DNA of 52,834 nt from a virus. The translations under genes were made by a program, and so were the position numbers. The notes beneath the pieces were generated by a model. It did no database searches. It saw only the letters and a list, made by a program, of their open reading frames with translations, and was not told where the DNA came from. Positions 27,440 to 36,223 of the stretch are shown here, in pieces; within the stretch, counting starts at the first letter, position 1; each line of letters begins with the position of its first letter. The DNA lies in the IMG/VR virus record IMGVR_UViG_3300023179_000144, positions 1-52,834 of that record, one strand, 5' to 3'.

Positions 27440-28591
27440 ATGGAAAAGAATTTTGCCTCAATGGAAGATTATAGAGATGTTGCGGATAGACAAGAACGCA
27501 ACAAAAATCTATATGATCCCAACCTTTCTCCCACGTATAGTTCGGGGCGCTATAACATTGGTTCAATGAGATATCCACAAGATATTGGTGAACAAGAAAA
27601 TCTTCAGTATGTTGCATTTTACATTAATGTAAGAGGAAAGTCCAAGTATAATCAAGATAATAGAATACAATCTATACCTTCTGAAGGTACTTCTAGCTTG
27701 ACTTCAGATCAAATGGCTGCTGGTGTAACTACTGCTGGAACAATCGCTGGTGCTGTTGGTGGAGTAGCTGTAGGTAATAAACTAGGCGTACAGACTACAC
27801 CAGGAAGAGTTGTTACTGGATCCGTTGGTACTGCAGTTGGCTTAGGTGGGACATTAGCATTTCAAAGCACCGAAATAGGTAGAGCAGATACTTCTCAAAG
27901 AATTAGTTCAGTTATTACTCTTTATGTTGATGCTCCTCCTTCTGTTACATATGGTGCAAAATATGCAAACCAAGATCTTGGAACCTTAGCTGGTTTGCTA
28001 TCACAAGGTGGTGCAGCTGTTGGCGATCTTCTAAGAAATTTTTATAATGCTGGATTTGATTCTAATTTTTTTAATAGTGCAGGTAATTTAGGTGGAATAG
28101 GTGCAGAAGGTGCTGGTGCTTTGTTATTACAACTTGCGCAGCTTCCAAGTGCATTTGGTTCTACTGATCTTAAAGCTCTTCAATCAGCTGCATCAAAAAC
28201 AACTACCAATCCATTTAGAGAAGTGCTGTTTGAGATGATGGACTTTAGATCGTTTAAATTTAAGTATAAGTTTATGCCAAGAAATGATAGTGAATTAAAT
28301 TCAGTAAAAAAGATTATTGATGAATTTAAGTTTCACATGCACCCAGAACTATCTAAAAACAAATTCTTTTTAATTTATCCTGCAGACTTCAATATTGTAT
28401 ATTACTTTAGAGGTTCTGCCAATGAATTTGTACATAAGATTGGAAGGTGTGTGCTCACAGACATGAGTGTAGAGTATGGAAGTGGTGAATATACTGCATT
28501 TAGTAATGGCAGCCCCTCAGAAATCAATATGGCTCTATCGTTCCAGGAAACAGAAATGCTTACCAAAGAACGTATTCTTGCTGGATACTAA
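27440..28591 (+). CDS. 48: Baseplate tail-tube cap gp48-like
   Basis: 383 residues (T4 gp48 364). The start region GRYNIGSMRYPQDIGEQENLQYVAFYINVRGKSKYNQ is the family signature. The middle is Gly/Ala-rich (residues 95-150; GTIAGAVGGVAVGNKLG). The C-terminus (FEMMDFRSFKFKYKFMPRN, FKFHMHPELSK, FLIYPADFNIVYYFRG) is a tube-like domain. It begins the plus-strand baseplate operon. No clear Shine-Dalgarno is visible: the ATG lies 9 bases after a TATAAATA. Confidence 0.82.
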   Translation: MEKNFASMEDYRDVADRQERNKNLYDPNLSPTYSSGRYNIGSMRYPQDIGEQENLQYVAFYINVRGKSKYNQDNRIQSIPSEGTSSLTSDQMAAGVTTAGTIAGAVGGVAVGNKLGVQTTPGRVVTGSVGTAVGLGGTLAFQSTEIGRADTSQRISSVITLYVDAPPSVTYGAKYANQDLGTLAGLLSQGGAAVGDLLRNFYNAGFDSNFFNSAGNLGGIGAEGAGALLLQLAQLPSAFGSTDLKALQSAASKTTTNPFREVLFEMMDFRSFKFKYKFMPRNDSELNSVKKIIDEFKFHMHPELSKNKFFLIYPADFNIVYYFRGSANEFVHKIGRCVLTDMSVEYGSGEYTAFSNGSPSEINMALSFQETEMLTKERILAGY

Positions 28592-28593
28592 TT

Positions 28594-29328
28594 ATGGCAT
28601 ATTTTACAAATTTTCCGATTGTTTATTATACACTTGATGATAGAAAATCAGTTAACCTCGTTCAAGACGTTCTTCGTAGAATCGTTATTGATCAAAGAGT
28701 ATTAGAAAATACTTTAATATTTGACGAATATGATATGGTTGAAGGCGAGACGTTGGAGATGGTTGCTGATAAGTTCTATAAAGATCCAAATATGTATTGG
28801 GTGATAGCACTTACAAACGATATACTTGATCCAAGATTTGATACTATATTAGGTTATAATGAATTTGAAAAGTTTATTAAATCCAAATATCCATCTAATG
28901 TTTTTTTAACAGCTAATGTTGCAAATTCTTTTTATATTAATGAAGTAATTACTGGATTATCATCTGGTGCAACAGCAAAGGTATATTCAAATATTACACT
29001 GTCCTCTAATCTTCAATACATTAACTTGAATGGTGCATTTGAGGCTGGTGAAGATATACAAGGATACTTAAGTAGAGCTAATGCAACGATAACATCTAAT
29101 AATCCACATGTTGTTGATTCTAGATTTAACACACATCATTATGAAAATGGCAACGGAATTATTGTAACATATGCCACATATGCAAATTCTACGGTTGCTA
29201 CAAAGAAAGAAGTGACAAACTATGACTATGAAGTTAATTTACAATCAGAAAAAAGAAGATTAAAAATTTTGAAGCCAGAATATGCATCTATAATTGTTAC
29301 AGAATTTGATAAGAAAATTTCATCATGA
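28594..29328 (+). CDS. 53: Baseplate wedge gp53
   Basis: 244 residues (T4 196). N-terminal LysM-like part: LIFDEYDMVEGETLEMVADKFYKDPNMYWVIALTND in two pieces, then DPRFDTILGYNEFEKFIKSKYP, as in T4 gp53 (NPQLYWVLLMCND). The middle (about 105-190) has an inserted SGATAKVYSN-type segment (DUF-like linker seen in these phages), then YDYEVNLQSEKRRLKILKPEYA, the conserved end. The start is two bases after gp48. Confidence 0.85.
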   Translation: MAYFTNFPIVYYTLDDRKSVNLVQDVLRRIVIDQRVLENTLIFDEYDMVEGETLEMVADKFYKDPNMYWVIALTNDILDPRFDTILGYNEFEKFIKSKYPSNVFLTANVANSFYINEVITGLSSGATAKVYSNITLSSNLQYINLNGAFEAGEDIQGYLSRANATITSNNPHVVDSRFNTHHYENGNGIIVTYATYANSTVATKKEVTNYDYEVNLQSEKRRLKILKPEYASIIVTEFDKKISS

Positions 29329-30701
29329 GTGAATCAGGAATTGAGCCATTTTTACAGAAGCCTGGTTCTGTAAATTTATCTGAGATCTACATCTTATTGC
29401 CTGGTGGTAGGGCATTTGATCTTACTAGCTACATGATGGAATTTTCTTTTTTTGAAGATATATTCAGCAATACTATGTCTGGCTATATTGCTATTACCGA
29501 TAGCAGAAACCTTATTGCATCATTACCTATTGTTGGTGATGAGTATATTCATGTTAGCTTTATTACTCCTTCATTTCCTGAATCTTCAAGAATAAAAAGA
29601 GTATTCAAGGTATTTTCAATATCTAATAGAAAAATAATTAGAGATACAAGTACTACTGTTTATACATTAGAATTCTGTTCACCAGAATTAATTAAAGATA
29701 GTGCTGTAATATCTCATGATTTATTTGATGTCCCAAGTGTTGCACCTAATATTCCCAATTCTATCTTCAAAAAATATCTTGCTGCCCCAAGAGAAGCGAT
29801 TGTTGATCCAGAATCTTTAACGTGGTCATTTGGTCAAGAATCTTCAATCGATTATAATACTAAAGAAACTGCAAATAGTGCTAAAGTAATCATTCCTGGT
29901 TGGAGCCCATTAAAGGTTATAAATTGGATTGCATCTAGATCAGTTCCTCCAAATCTTCCTGCTTGTAACTATTTGTTCTATGAGAATAATAAAGGGTATA
30001 AATTCTATCAAGTTGAGCAGCTAATTAAGGATCAACTTTCTGCGCCTAGGGGACCATTCACTTATTATGGAACTGGCATTCCTGATAAGGATACAAGCGA
30101 CCTAATGACAAGAGTGCAAGCACTCGAATTTGATATATCTAATGATGCATTGAGGAATGCACATTCTGGTTACTTTGCAAACCAAATGATTACATTAGAT
30201 CTATTTAAGAAACAAGTAGATTATGTTAGATATGATCATGTTGGTGATTGGATAAAGTATACGCATACAAATGGTAATGAGAGCGTATTACCAACTTTCG
30301 GAAAAGATGTAAAGAGAGCAGCAGATGTATACACTAAAGTATATCCACTTAACTCTAAACTATTTCAGAATGCGCCTAAGGTAAATGGTCCTTCAGGAAT
30401 AAACAGTTCAACTGGAACAATATTTGGAAATAGGCATTCTAATATTCAAGATCTAACTAATCTAAAATTAAGAATATTAATTCCAGGAAGAACTGATCTC
30501 GGGGCAGGAAACTTAATTAAATTAAGAGTACCAAACCTAGCACCAAGAGATGAGACTGATTCATCAAAAGATTTATTTGATACTTTATACTCTGGTAATT
30601 ATTTAATTACATCTATTAGACATAAAATTATGGCTGGAGAACATATGATGACTTGTGAATTAGTAACTGACTCTTTATTAACTACTATGTTGGTTGCTTA
30701 A
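29325..30701 (+). CDS. Baseplate hub gp27-like
   Basis: 458 residues. GRAFDLTSYMMEFSFFEDIFSNTMSGYIAITDSRNL, VFSISNRKI and YTLEFCSPELIKDS are typical of gp27-type hub proteins (tube-like barrels joining baseplate to spike). GWSPLKVINWIASRSVPPN and YLFYENNKGYKFYQVEQL are a common later motif. It is followed by two gp5-like genes, as gp27 binds gp5. ATGA overlap with gp53. T4 gp27 is 391 residues. Confidence 0.75.
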   Translation: MSESGIEPFLQKPGSVNLSEIYILLPGGRAFDLTSYMMEFSFFEDIFSNTMSGYIAITDSRNLIASLPIVGDEYIHVSFITPSFPESSRIKRVFKVFSISNRKIIRDTSTTVYTLEFCSPELIKDSAVISHDLFDVPSVAPNIPNSIFKKYLAAPREAIVDPESLTWSFGQESSIDYNTKETANSAKVIIPGWSPLKVINWIASRSVPPNLPACNYLFYENNKGYKFYQVEQLIKDQLSAPRGPFTYYGTGIPDKDTSDLMTRVQALEFDISNDALRNAHSGYFANQMITLDLFKKQVDYVRYDHVGDWIKYTHTNGNESVLPTFGKDVKRAADVYTKVYPLNSKLFQNAPKVNGPSGINSSTGTIFGNRHSNIQDLTNLKLRILIPGRTDLGAGNLIKLRVPNLAPRDETDSSKDLFDTLYSGNYLITSIRHKIMAGEHMMTCELVTDSLLTTMLVA

Positions 30702-30703
30702 AT

Positions 30704-31816
30704 ATGAGTAAGCACATTTATCCAAACTTTAATTGGTGGATTGGCGTTGTAGAAGATAGAATGGATCCTGAAAAGATGGGTCGTGTGAGAGCTCGTATTT
30801 ACGGTTATCATACTCCAGATAAAGCAGCTCTACCTACAAAAGATTTGCCATGGGCATTTCCTATTCAACCTATTACATCTGGAGCAATTTCTGGAATAGG
30901 ATCTTCTCCACTCGGCCCTTTGCCTGGAACATGGGTTATAGGATTTTTCCTTGATGGCGAAGATATGCAACAGCCTGCATTCTTTGGTACTTTTGCAAGT
31001 AAGTTTACTGGAATATTCTTTAAATCAGATACATCTCCCCAACCATCTGTAAATATGAATGATGGAATATTGAGAGATCCAAAAACTAATGAGCCTATAT
31101 TAGATAAGAATGGAAATCCTCAACCGATTGCAGCACCTCCTACACCAGGTTGGACATTGGGTCAAACTTCAGAAAAGTATGAAAGTGGTGGCAGAGGTCC
31201 AGGAACAATCAATAATTACAAAGCGTCTAACGATGCAGGTGGTGCTTCCTATGGCACATATCAATTAGCATCATTCTTGCCTGCAACAAGACCAGACGGT
31301 AAATCTAGATCTGGCTCTTATGCAAAGAACTCTCCTGTATTACAGTATCTTGCAACATCTGGATATGGTGCACAATTTACTGGATTGGTGCCAGGTACAG
31401 ATGCGTTTGATGCAAAGTGGAAAGAGATAGCAGCAAAAGATGCAGATAATTTTAAAAGAAGCCAACACGATTTTATACAACGAACATATTACGAACCAAT
31501 GGCTGGCAAACTTAAATCAAAAGGTATAATAGATGCTAATAGTCACGGACCAGCTGTGAAGGATCTAATTTGGAGTACTGCAGTTCAATTTGGGCCAAAT
31601 GAAACATCTTTATTTGAAGTTCCTTTATCTGGTAAAAAAGAAAAAGACGACTTATCAATTGTTAAGCTAGTATCTCAGTATAAAATATCACAAGCTCCTA
31701 ATTATAGGGGGTTTAGTAGTGCTGGATTAGTTTCATCTGTTCAAAATAGATACAAGAATGAAGAGCAAGACTTAATTAAACTAGCATCTAACATTACTGG
31801 CGGCAATGTAGGATAA
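30704..31816 (+). CDS. Baseplate hub OB-fold protein with lysozyme-like domain (gp5-like, first part)
   Basis: 370 residues. Residues 1-110 are the gp5/VgrG-type OB domain: FNWWIGVVEDRMDPEKMGRVRARIYGYHTPD, LPWAFPIQPI, PLPGTWVIGFFLDGEDMQQPAFFGTF. After a Pro-rich linker, residues 150-345 resemble a peptidoglycan-hydrolase domain: SEKYESGGRGPGTINN, with E in KYESGG the likely acid, then GGASYGTYQL and AVKDLIWSTAVQFGP. It would open the wall during infection. T4 joins the OB, lysozyme and spike in one gp5; here the spike is in the next gene. Confidence 0.75.
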   Translation: MSKHIYPNFNWWIGVVEDRMDPEKMGRVRARIYGYHTPDKAALPTKDLPWAFPIQPITSGAISGIGSSPLGPLPGTWVIGFFLDGEDMQQPAFFGTFASKFTGIFFKSDTSPQPSVNMNDGILRDPKTNEPILDKNGNPQPIAAPPTPGWTLGQTSEKYESGGRGPGTINNYKASNDAGGASYGTYQLASFLPATRPDGKSRSGSYAKNSPVLQYLATSGYGAQFTGLVPGTDAFDAKWKEIAAKDADNFKRSQHDFIQRTYYEPMAGKLKSKGIIDANSHGPAVKDLIWSTAVQFGPNETSLFEVPLSGKKEKDDLSIVKLVSQYKISQAPNYRGFSSAGLVSSVQNRYKNEEQDLIKLASNITGGNVG

Positions 31817-31818
31817 TA

Positions 31819-33939
31819 ATGAGTACAACAAATATTAAAAATGTAGTCTTACAAGATTTAATCAATACAACGATTAATTCTTTACAACGTTCTTCGCTTA
31901 ATAATGTTCCAAATAATGTTCTTCAGCCAACATTAAATACTGTCCTTAATCCTCTTGCCACTCAGCTTGTAAACAATACAAACCAGACTCATCTTACTAC
32001 ACTTAATAGAGCAGATACTACGAGGATAGGCGTTAACAATCCATTTGATTTAATTAATAATAATTTTTCATCAAATCAAATATCAAATAACTTACTTACA
32101 TCATATCCATCTGGTTCAATTAATACCATTACTCAAAGTTTTGGTGACATTGCAACTAGAAACTTATTTAATCAATTACCAAATGTCTTCACACAAGGCG
32201 TTAGTTCTGAATCTATTAAACAAGGATTAACTAACGCACTAAAAGGCACTGTAAATGAATCATTGAATAAGATTACTGGACAATTTGTTAATGGATTGTT
32301 TGGTAAATCATTACCTCAAAATACATTTATTAATAATAATTCAATTGGTGCAATCGCTACTAACCCAAGTGTTGCCCTTTCTGACATTAATAATCAATAT
32401 GCACAAGGTATAACTTCTAAATATTTGGATTTTGCAGGAAACTTTGATCCTGGTAATCAAGAAAATAAAAATAAACTAGCTAATCAGAATTTTGGATTTT
32501 ATGATCCTACAGGTACCTATCCTGAAGAATCTTATAAAGATAAAAGTGAAGTTAATTTAGCAGCACAGGGAGAGATTACTCAACAGGTAAAAGAAAGAGA
32601 AGCAGATAGGCCAAAGATTCCTCAAGCAGGTGGTAGCAATTGGCAAGTCCCTCCACCGGCATTTAATGGAAAATATCCATACAATAAAGTTACACAGACT
32701 GAACGTGGTCACATATTTGAAGTAGACGACACACCAGGTTCCGAAAGACTTTTTTTCTATCATAGAAATGGAACCTATGTTGAAATAAATGCATTTGGGA
32801 CTATGGTTAGAAGAACAAAAGGTTCTGATTATACTATTGTTGATAGAAATGGTTATATTTCAATAGCAGGTAAATGTAGTGTATCAGTGGGTGGTTCAAC
32901 AAACATCTATGTAGGCAATGACGCAACGATTGAAGTTGGTGGTGATGTAGATCTAACCTGCCATAACGATATAGAGGCAAAGGCTGGTGGAAGGCTTAAG
33001 TTATCTGGTGCAGAGGCAGTAGATATTCGTGGCAAAAATGTTTACATTGAAGCTGATAGTCAATTACATTTGAAAGGTGATTCTGCAGCATTCCTATCAT
33101 CTCCTTCTGTGCAAATGAATGGAAGTAGCTCATTCAAAATAGGGTCTCCATCCTTTAGAGCAGGACCATTTTCTGTATCTTCGGCCTCATCCTCACAAGC
33201 ATCTGTATTAGATAGAAGAAAAACTGCTACAGAAACTAATATATCAGAATACGAACCTCCATCACCAAGAGACTCTCTTGCTTTGAAATGTGAAGATGAT
33301 GGGGCATCTGGAGATGAGCTTTCTGATCATCAGAAAGAATTAATTAGACAAGGTATTATTACTGAAGAAGATCTAAGAAAGCCACCAGTAGAGGGCGAAT
33401 CCTCAGATGTTAAATCTGGCAACGATAAAGAAATTGAAAAGTCTGGTTTTTGTGATAATTTAAAAGAGGCACCAGAATCATTTAAGCTATCTCCTAATTT
33501 TACTTTAGGAATGTTGTCATCGAAGGCACCATGTTCTCAAGATAAACTTGTAGCACAGCGTGGTCTAACTTATGGAAACATTTTAAGTAACCTAGAAGTT
33601 ATTGCTAAAAACATTTGCGAACCAGTGTTTAACCTTTATCCAAATATGCTTGTTACATCTGGATTCAGAAGTGAGGCAAATTGCACAGCAACTTCTCAGC
33701 ATGGCAAAGGGCAGGCAGTAGATATTCAAATAAGAGGAATTGCAAAGAGCGAATATTTCAATATTGCAAAAATTTTAGCACAATCTCTTAACTACGATCA
33801 ATTATTATTAGAATATTCTAATTATACTAATAACCCATGGATTCATATTTCTTTTGCCGCAGGTTCAAATAGAAAACAAGTGATGACATTCTATAATAAC
33901 AAAAAGCATTCAGATGGCCTTGTAAATTTGGCCACGTAA
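31819..33939 (+). CDS. Spike protein: gp5-like beta-helix with M15-type peptidase domain
   Basis: 706 residues. Residues 1-220: Asn/Leu-rich helical attachment region. About 290-450: gp5/VgrG spike with GHIFEVDDTPGSERLFFYHRNGTYVEI and repeated VGGSTNIYVGNDATIEVGG strands. About 560-695: a VanY/M15 metallopeptidase-like domain, SGFRSEANCTATSQHGKGQAVD with zinc ligands H628 and D635, acid E665 and third ligand H676 (WIHISF). Predicted to pierce the envelope and cut peptide crosslinks. Its partner is the preceding OB protein. Confidence 0.78.
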   Translation: MSTTNIKNVVLQDLINTTINSLQRSSLNNVPNNVLQPTLNTVLNPLATQLVNNTNQTHLTTLNRADTTRIGVNNPFDLINNNFSSNQISNNLLTSYPSGSINTITQSFGDIATRNLFNQLPNVFTQGVSSESIKQGLTNALKGTVNESLNKITGQFVNGLFGKSLPQNTFINNNSIGAIATNPSVALSDINNQYAQGITSKYLDFAGNFDPGNQENKNKLANQNFGFYDPTGTYPEESYKDKSEVNLAAQGEITQQVKEREADRPKIPQAGGSNWQVPPPAFNGKYPYNKVTQTERGHIFEVDDTPGSERLFFYHRNGTYVEINAFGTMVRRTKGSDYTIVDRNGYISIAGKCSVSVGGSTNIYVGNDATIEVGGDVDLTCHNDIEAKAGGRLKLSGAEAVDIRGKNVYIEADSQLHLKGDSAAFLSSPSVQMNGSSSFKIGSPSFRAGPFSVSSASSSQASVLDRRKTATETNISEYEPPSPRDSLALKCEDDGASGDELSDHQKELIRQGIITEEDLRKPPVEGESSDVKSGNDKEIEKSGFCDNLKEAPESFKLSPNFTLGMLSSKAPCSQDKLVAQRGLTYGNILSNLEVIAKNICEPVFNLYPNMLVTSGFRSEANCTATSQHGKGQAVDIQIRGIAKSEYFNIAKILAQSLNYDQLLLEYSNYTNNPWIHISFAAGSNRKQVMTFYNNKKHSDGLVNLAT

Positions 33940-33958
33940 TTCGAACATAAATATTAAG

Positions 33959-34363
33959 ATGTCTACAACAACAATCAATAGAAAAACAAAATTATATACT
34001 GATATAGATCTAGCTTTCTCTAAATCTATATCGGGTGATGTTGCTACCAAGTCTGATGAGAACGCAATTAAGGCAGCTCTCAAACATCTTATCTTGACTA
34101 TAAATTATGAGAGACCATTTCATCCTGAAATTGGATGCCAGGTCAACAACTTATTATTTGAACCGTTTGACCCTATAACACAAGCTATTATGGAGCAAAC
34201 GATTTACGATGTAGTAGCAAAGTTTGAGCCACGTGTTGAACTATTAAAGGTTAAGGTATCAAGCCAAGTAGATAGCAATGATGTACAAGTGTCTATTACG
34301 TTTAGAACTAGAAATAGTCCAACACCTATCAATTTTATTACTATATTAAATAGAGTTCGATAA
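33959..34363 (+). CDS. 25: Baseplate wedge gp25
   Basis: 134 residues (T4 132). ALKHLILTINYERPFHPEIGCQVNNLLFEPFDP is the classical gp25/GPW motif, with VVAKFEPRVELLKV following. Part of the wedge core that binds gp6 and gp53. CATAAATA at 33946-33953 lies just before the start, a late-box variant. The stop overlaps the gp6 ATG (TAATG). Confidence 0.92.
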   Translation: MSTTTINRKTKLYTDIDLAFSKSISGDVATKSDENAIKAALKHLILTINYERPFHPEIGCQVNNLLFEPFDPITQAIMEQTIYDVVAKFEPRVELLKVKVSSQVDSNDVQVSITFRTRNSPTPINFITILNRVR

Positions 34364-36222
34364 TGGCAAATATTAGAGTCACAGAGCTTGATTTTGATCA
34401 AATCAAGAAGAATTTAAAAGAATATCTTAAGACGCAGACAACTTTTAATAGTTATGAGTATGAAGGTTCTGCATTATCTATTTTATTAGATATTCTTTCA
34501 TACAATACTCACTATAATGCATTCTTGGCAAATATGCTTGCCAACGAAATGTTCTTAGATAGTGCAGTAAAGCGGGCCTCTATTGTGTCGTTGGCTAAAC
34601 ATCTTGGATATACACCAAGATCAGCAAGAGGTGCAATTGGTAACATATCTTTCAGCATCACTTTAAATAATCCTTCAACAAACTATATCAATCTACCTAA
34701 AAATACAGTACTAACTGCATCGATTGGTGGCAATCCATTATCATTTTATAATTCAGAAGATGTAGTCGGCGAAAGAAATATTAATACATTTTCATTTGTT
34801 GGCGTTCCTATTAAAGAAGGTAGTGTACTAGATTATAACTTTACTGTTATTAATCCAGGACCTGCTGAAAAATACGTTATTCCAAATATAAATGTTGATA
34901 CCACATCAATAGTAGTTACTGTTCAAAATTCTTCTTCTGACTCTACTACTTACTACTATCAACATGCACTAGATGTAGCAAGTATTAATGGCACATCCAA
35001 AGTATACTTCCTTGATGAGAATAAGCAAGGGTTGTATGAGATATATTTTGGCGATAATGTATTTGGAAAGAAATTAGTAGCTGGAAATATTGTTAGAGTA
35101 TCATATGCAATTTGTAATGGGGCATTAGGAAATGCTACAGAAACTGAAGAAATTATATTTTCTTTGTCTTCGATAGCTGGCGTTGGTAATGTTAGTATAG
35201 ATTCTGGTAGCCTTGTAATTAATACAAGACCATCCAACGGTGCAGATATTGAAGGTGTAGAAAGTATTAAATTCAATGCGCCCAAATTTAGATCATCGCA
35301 GAATAGAGCAGTCACTGCAAATGATTATGCAGCAGTAATTAAGGCATCTAATCCTAATATTGAGAGTATTGCAGTTTGGGGTGGTGAGGAAAACAATCCA
35401 CCAACGTATGGCAAAGTGTTTATTGCAATTAAACCAACTACTGGTTATATCATTACAGACTCAGTAAAAGATTACATTAAGAATTATGTTCTTAAAGATA
35501 AAAAAGTAATGTCTGTAATTCCTGAGATTGTAGATCCAGATTATCTTTTTGTGAATTTAATTGTTGATATTACATATGATAGACTTGTAACATCTCTCAA
35601 TGCTGCAAAGATTCAGAATCTAGCAACTGGTGCAATTCAATTATACTTTGATAATGAATTAGAAAAGTTTAATAAACCATTATCATTTTCTAAGTTATTA
35701 AATACGATTGATACAACTACTACAGCTATTACAAGTACTATTATGTCTGTTGGGTTGCAAAGAAGAGTAAATGTTACTTTAAGTGCAAATAATCAATTTA
35801 TAGATTCTAATAATATTAAATTCTATAACAGGATTCATCCTAATTCTGTTAAGTCAACATACTTCTTTGTTCAATATGCTGGTGTATCAACAAAAGCGTA
35901 TATGAAAGATCAATCAGCATCTAATCCACCTAATTATGATGGATTAGGGGATATCTACTTGGTCAGAGAATCTGATGACTTAGTAATTAATGATCAGTTT
36001 GGTACGGTTAATTATAGAACTGGTGAAATTGAAATTCCGGAATTAATTCCTACAGCACTTCCAACTGGTACATCCGATTTAAGAATTAATGTTAGTGTTC
36101 AGCGTGCTTCATACAACTTAGCTACTCAAAAAAATCTTATTCTTACCTTAGACAATACTGATACTGATATAGATAAAGGAAGAACATCTGGACTCGTTGT
36201 AAACGTAACAGCAGAATCTTAA
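34363..36222 (+). CDS. 6: Baseplate wedge gp6
   Basis: 619 residues (T4 660). ELDFDQIKKNLKEYLKTQTTFNSYEYEGSALSIL and LDILSYNTHYNAFLANMLANEMFLDSAVKRASIVSLAKHLGYTPRSARGA are the family's N-terminal hallmark, split here by position; FRSSQNRAVTANDYAAVIKASNP is the gpJ-like core. It forms the inner ring of the baseplate with gp25 and gp7. Coupled to gp25. Confidence 0.92.
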   Translation: MANIRVTELDFDQIKKNLKEYLKTQTTFNSYEYEGSALSILLDILSYNTHYNAFLANMLANEMFLDSAVKRASIVSLAKHLGYTPRSARGAIGNISFSITLNNPSTNYINLPKNTVLTASIGGNPLSFYNSEDVVGERNINTFSFVGVPIKEGSVLDYNFTVINPGPAEKYVIPNINVDTTSIVVTVQNSSSDSTTYYYQHALDVASINGTSKVYFLDENKQGLYEIYFGDNVFGKKLVAGNIVRVSYAICNGALGNATETEEIIFSLSSIAGVGNVSIDSGSLVINTRPSNGADIEGVESIKFNAPKFRSSQNRAVTANDYAAVIKASNPNIESIAVWGGEENNPPTYGKVFIAIKPTTGYIITDSVKDYIKNYVLKDKKVMSVIPEIVDPDYLFVNLIVDITYDRLVTSLNAAKIQNLATGAIQLYFDNELEKFNKPLSFSKLLNTIDTTTTAITSTIMSVGLQRRVNVTLSANNQFIDSNNIKFYNRIHPNSVKSTYFFVQYAGVSTKAYMKDQSASNPPNYDGLGDIYLVRESDDLVINDQFGTVNYRTGEIEIPELIPTALPTGTSDLRINVSVQRASYNLATQKNLILTLDNTDTDIDKGRTSGLVVNVTAES

Positions 36223-36223
36223 T

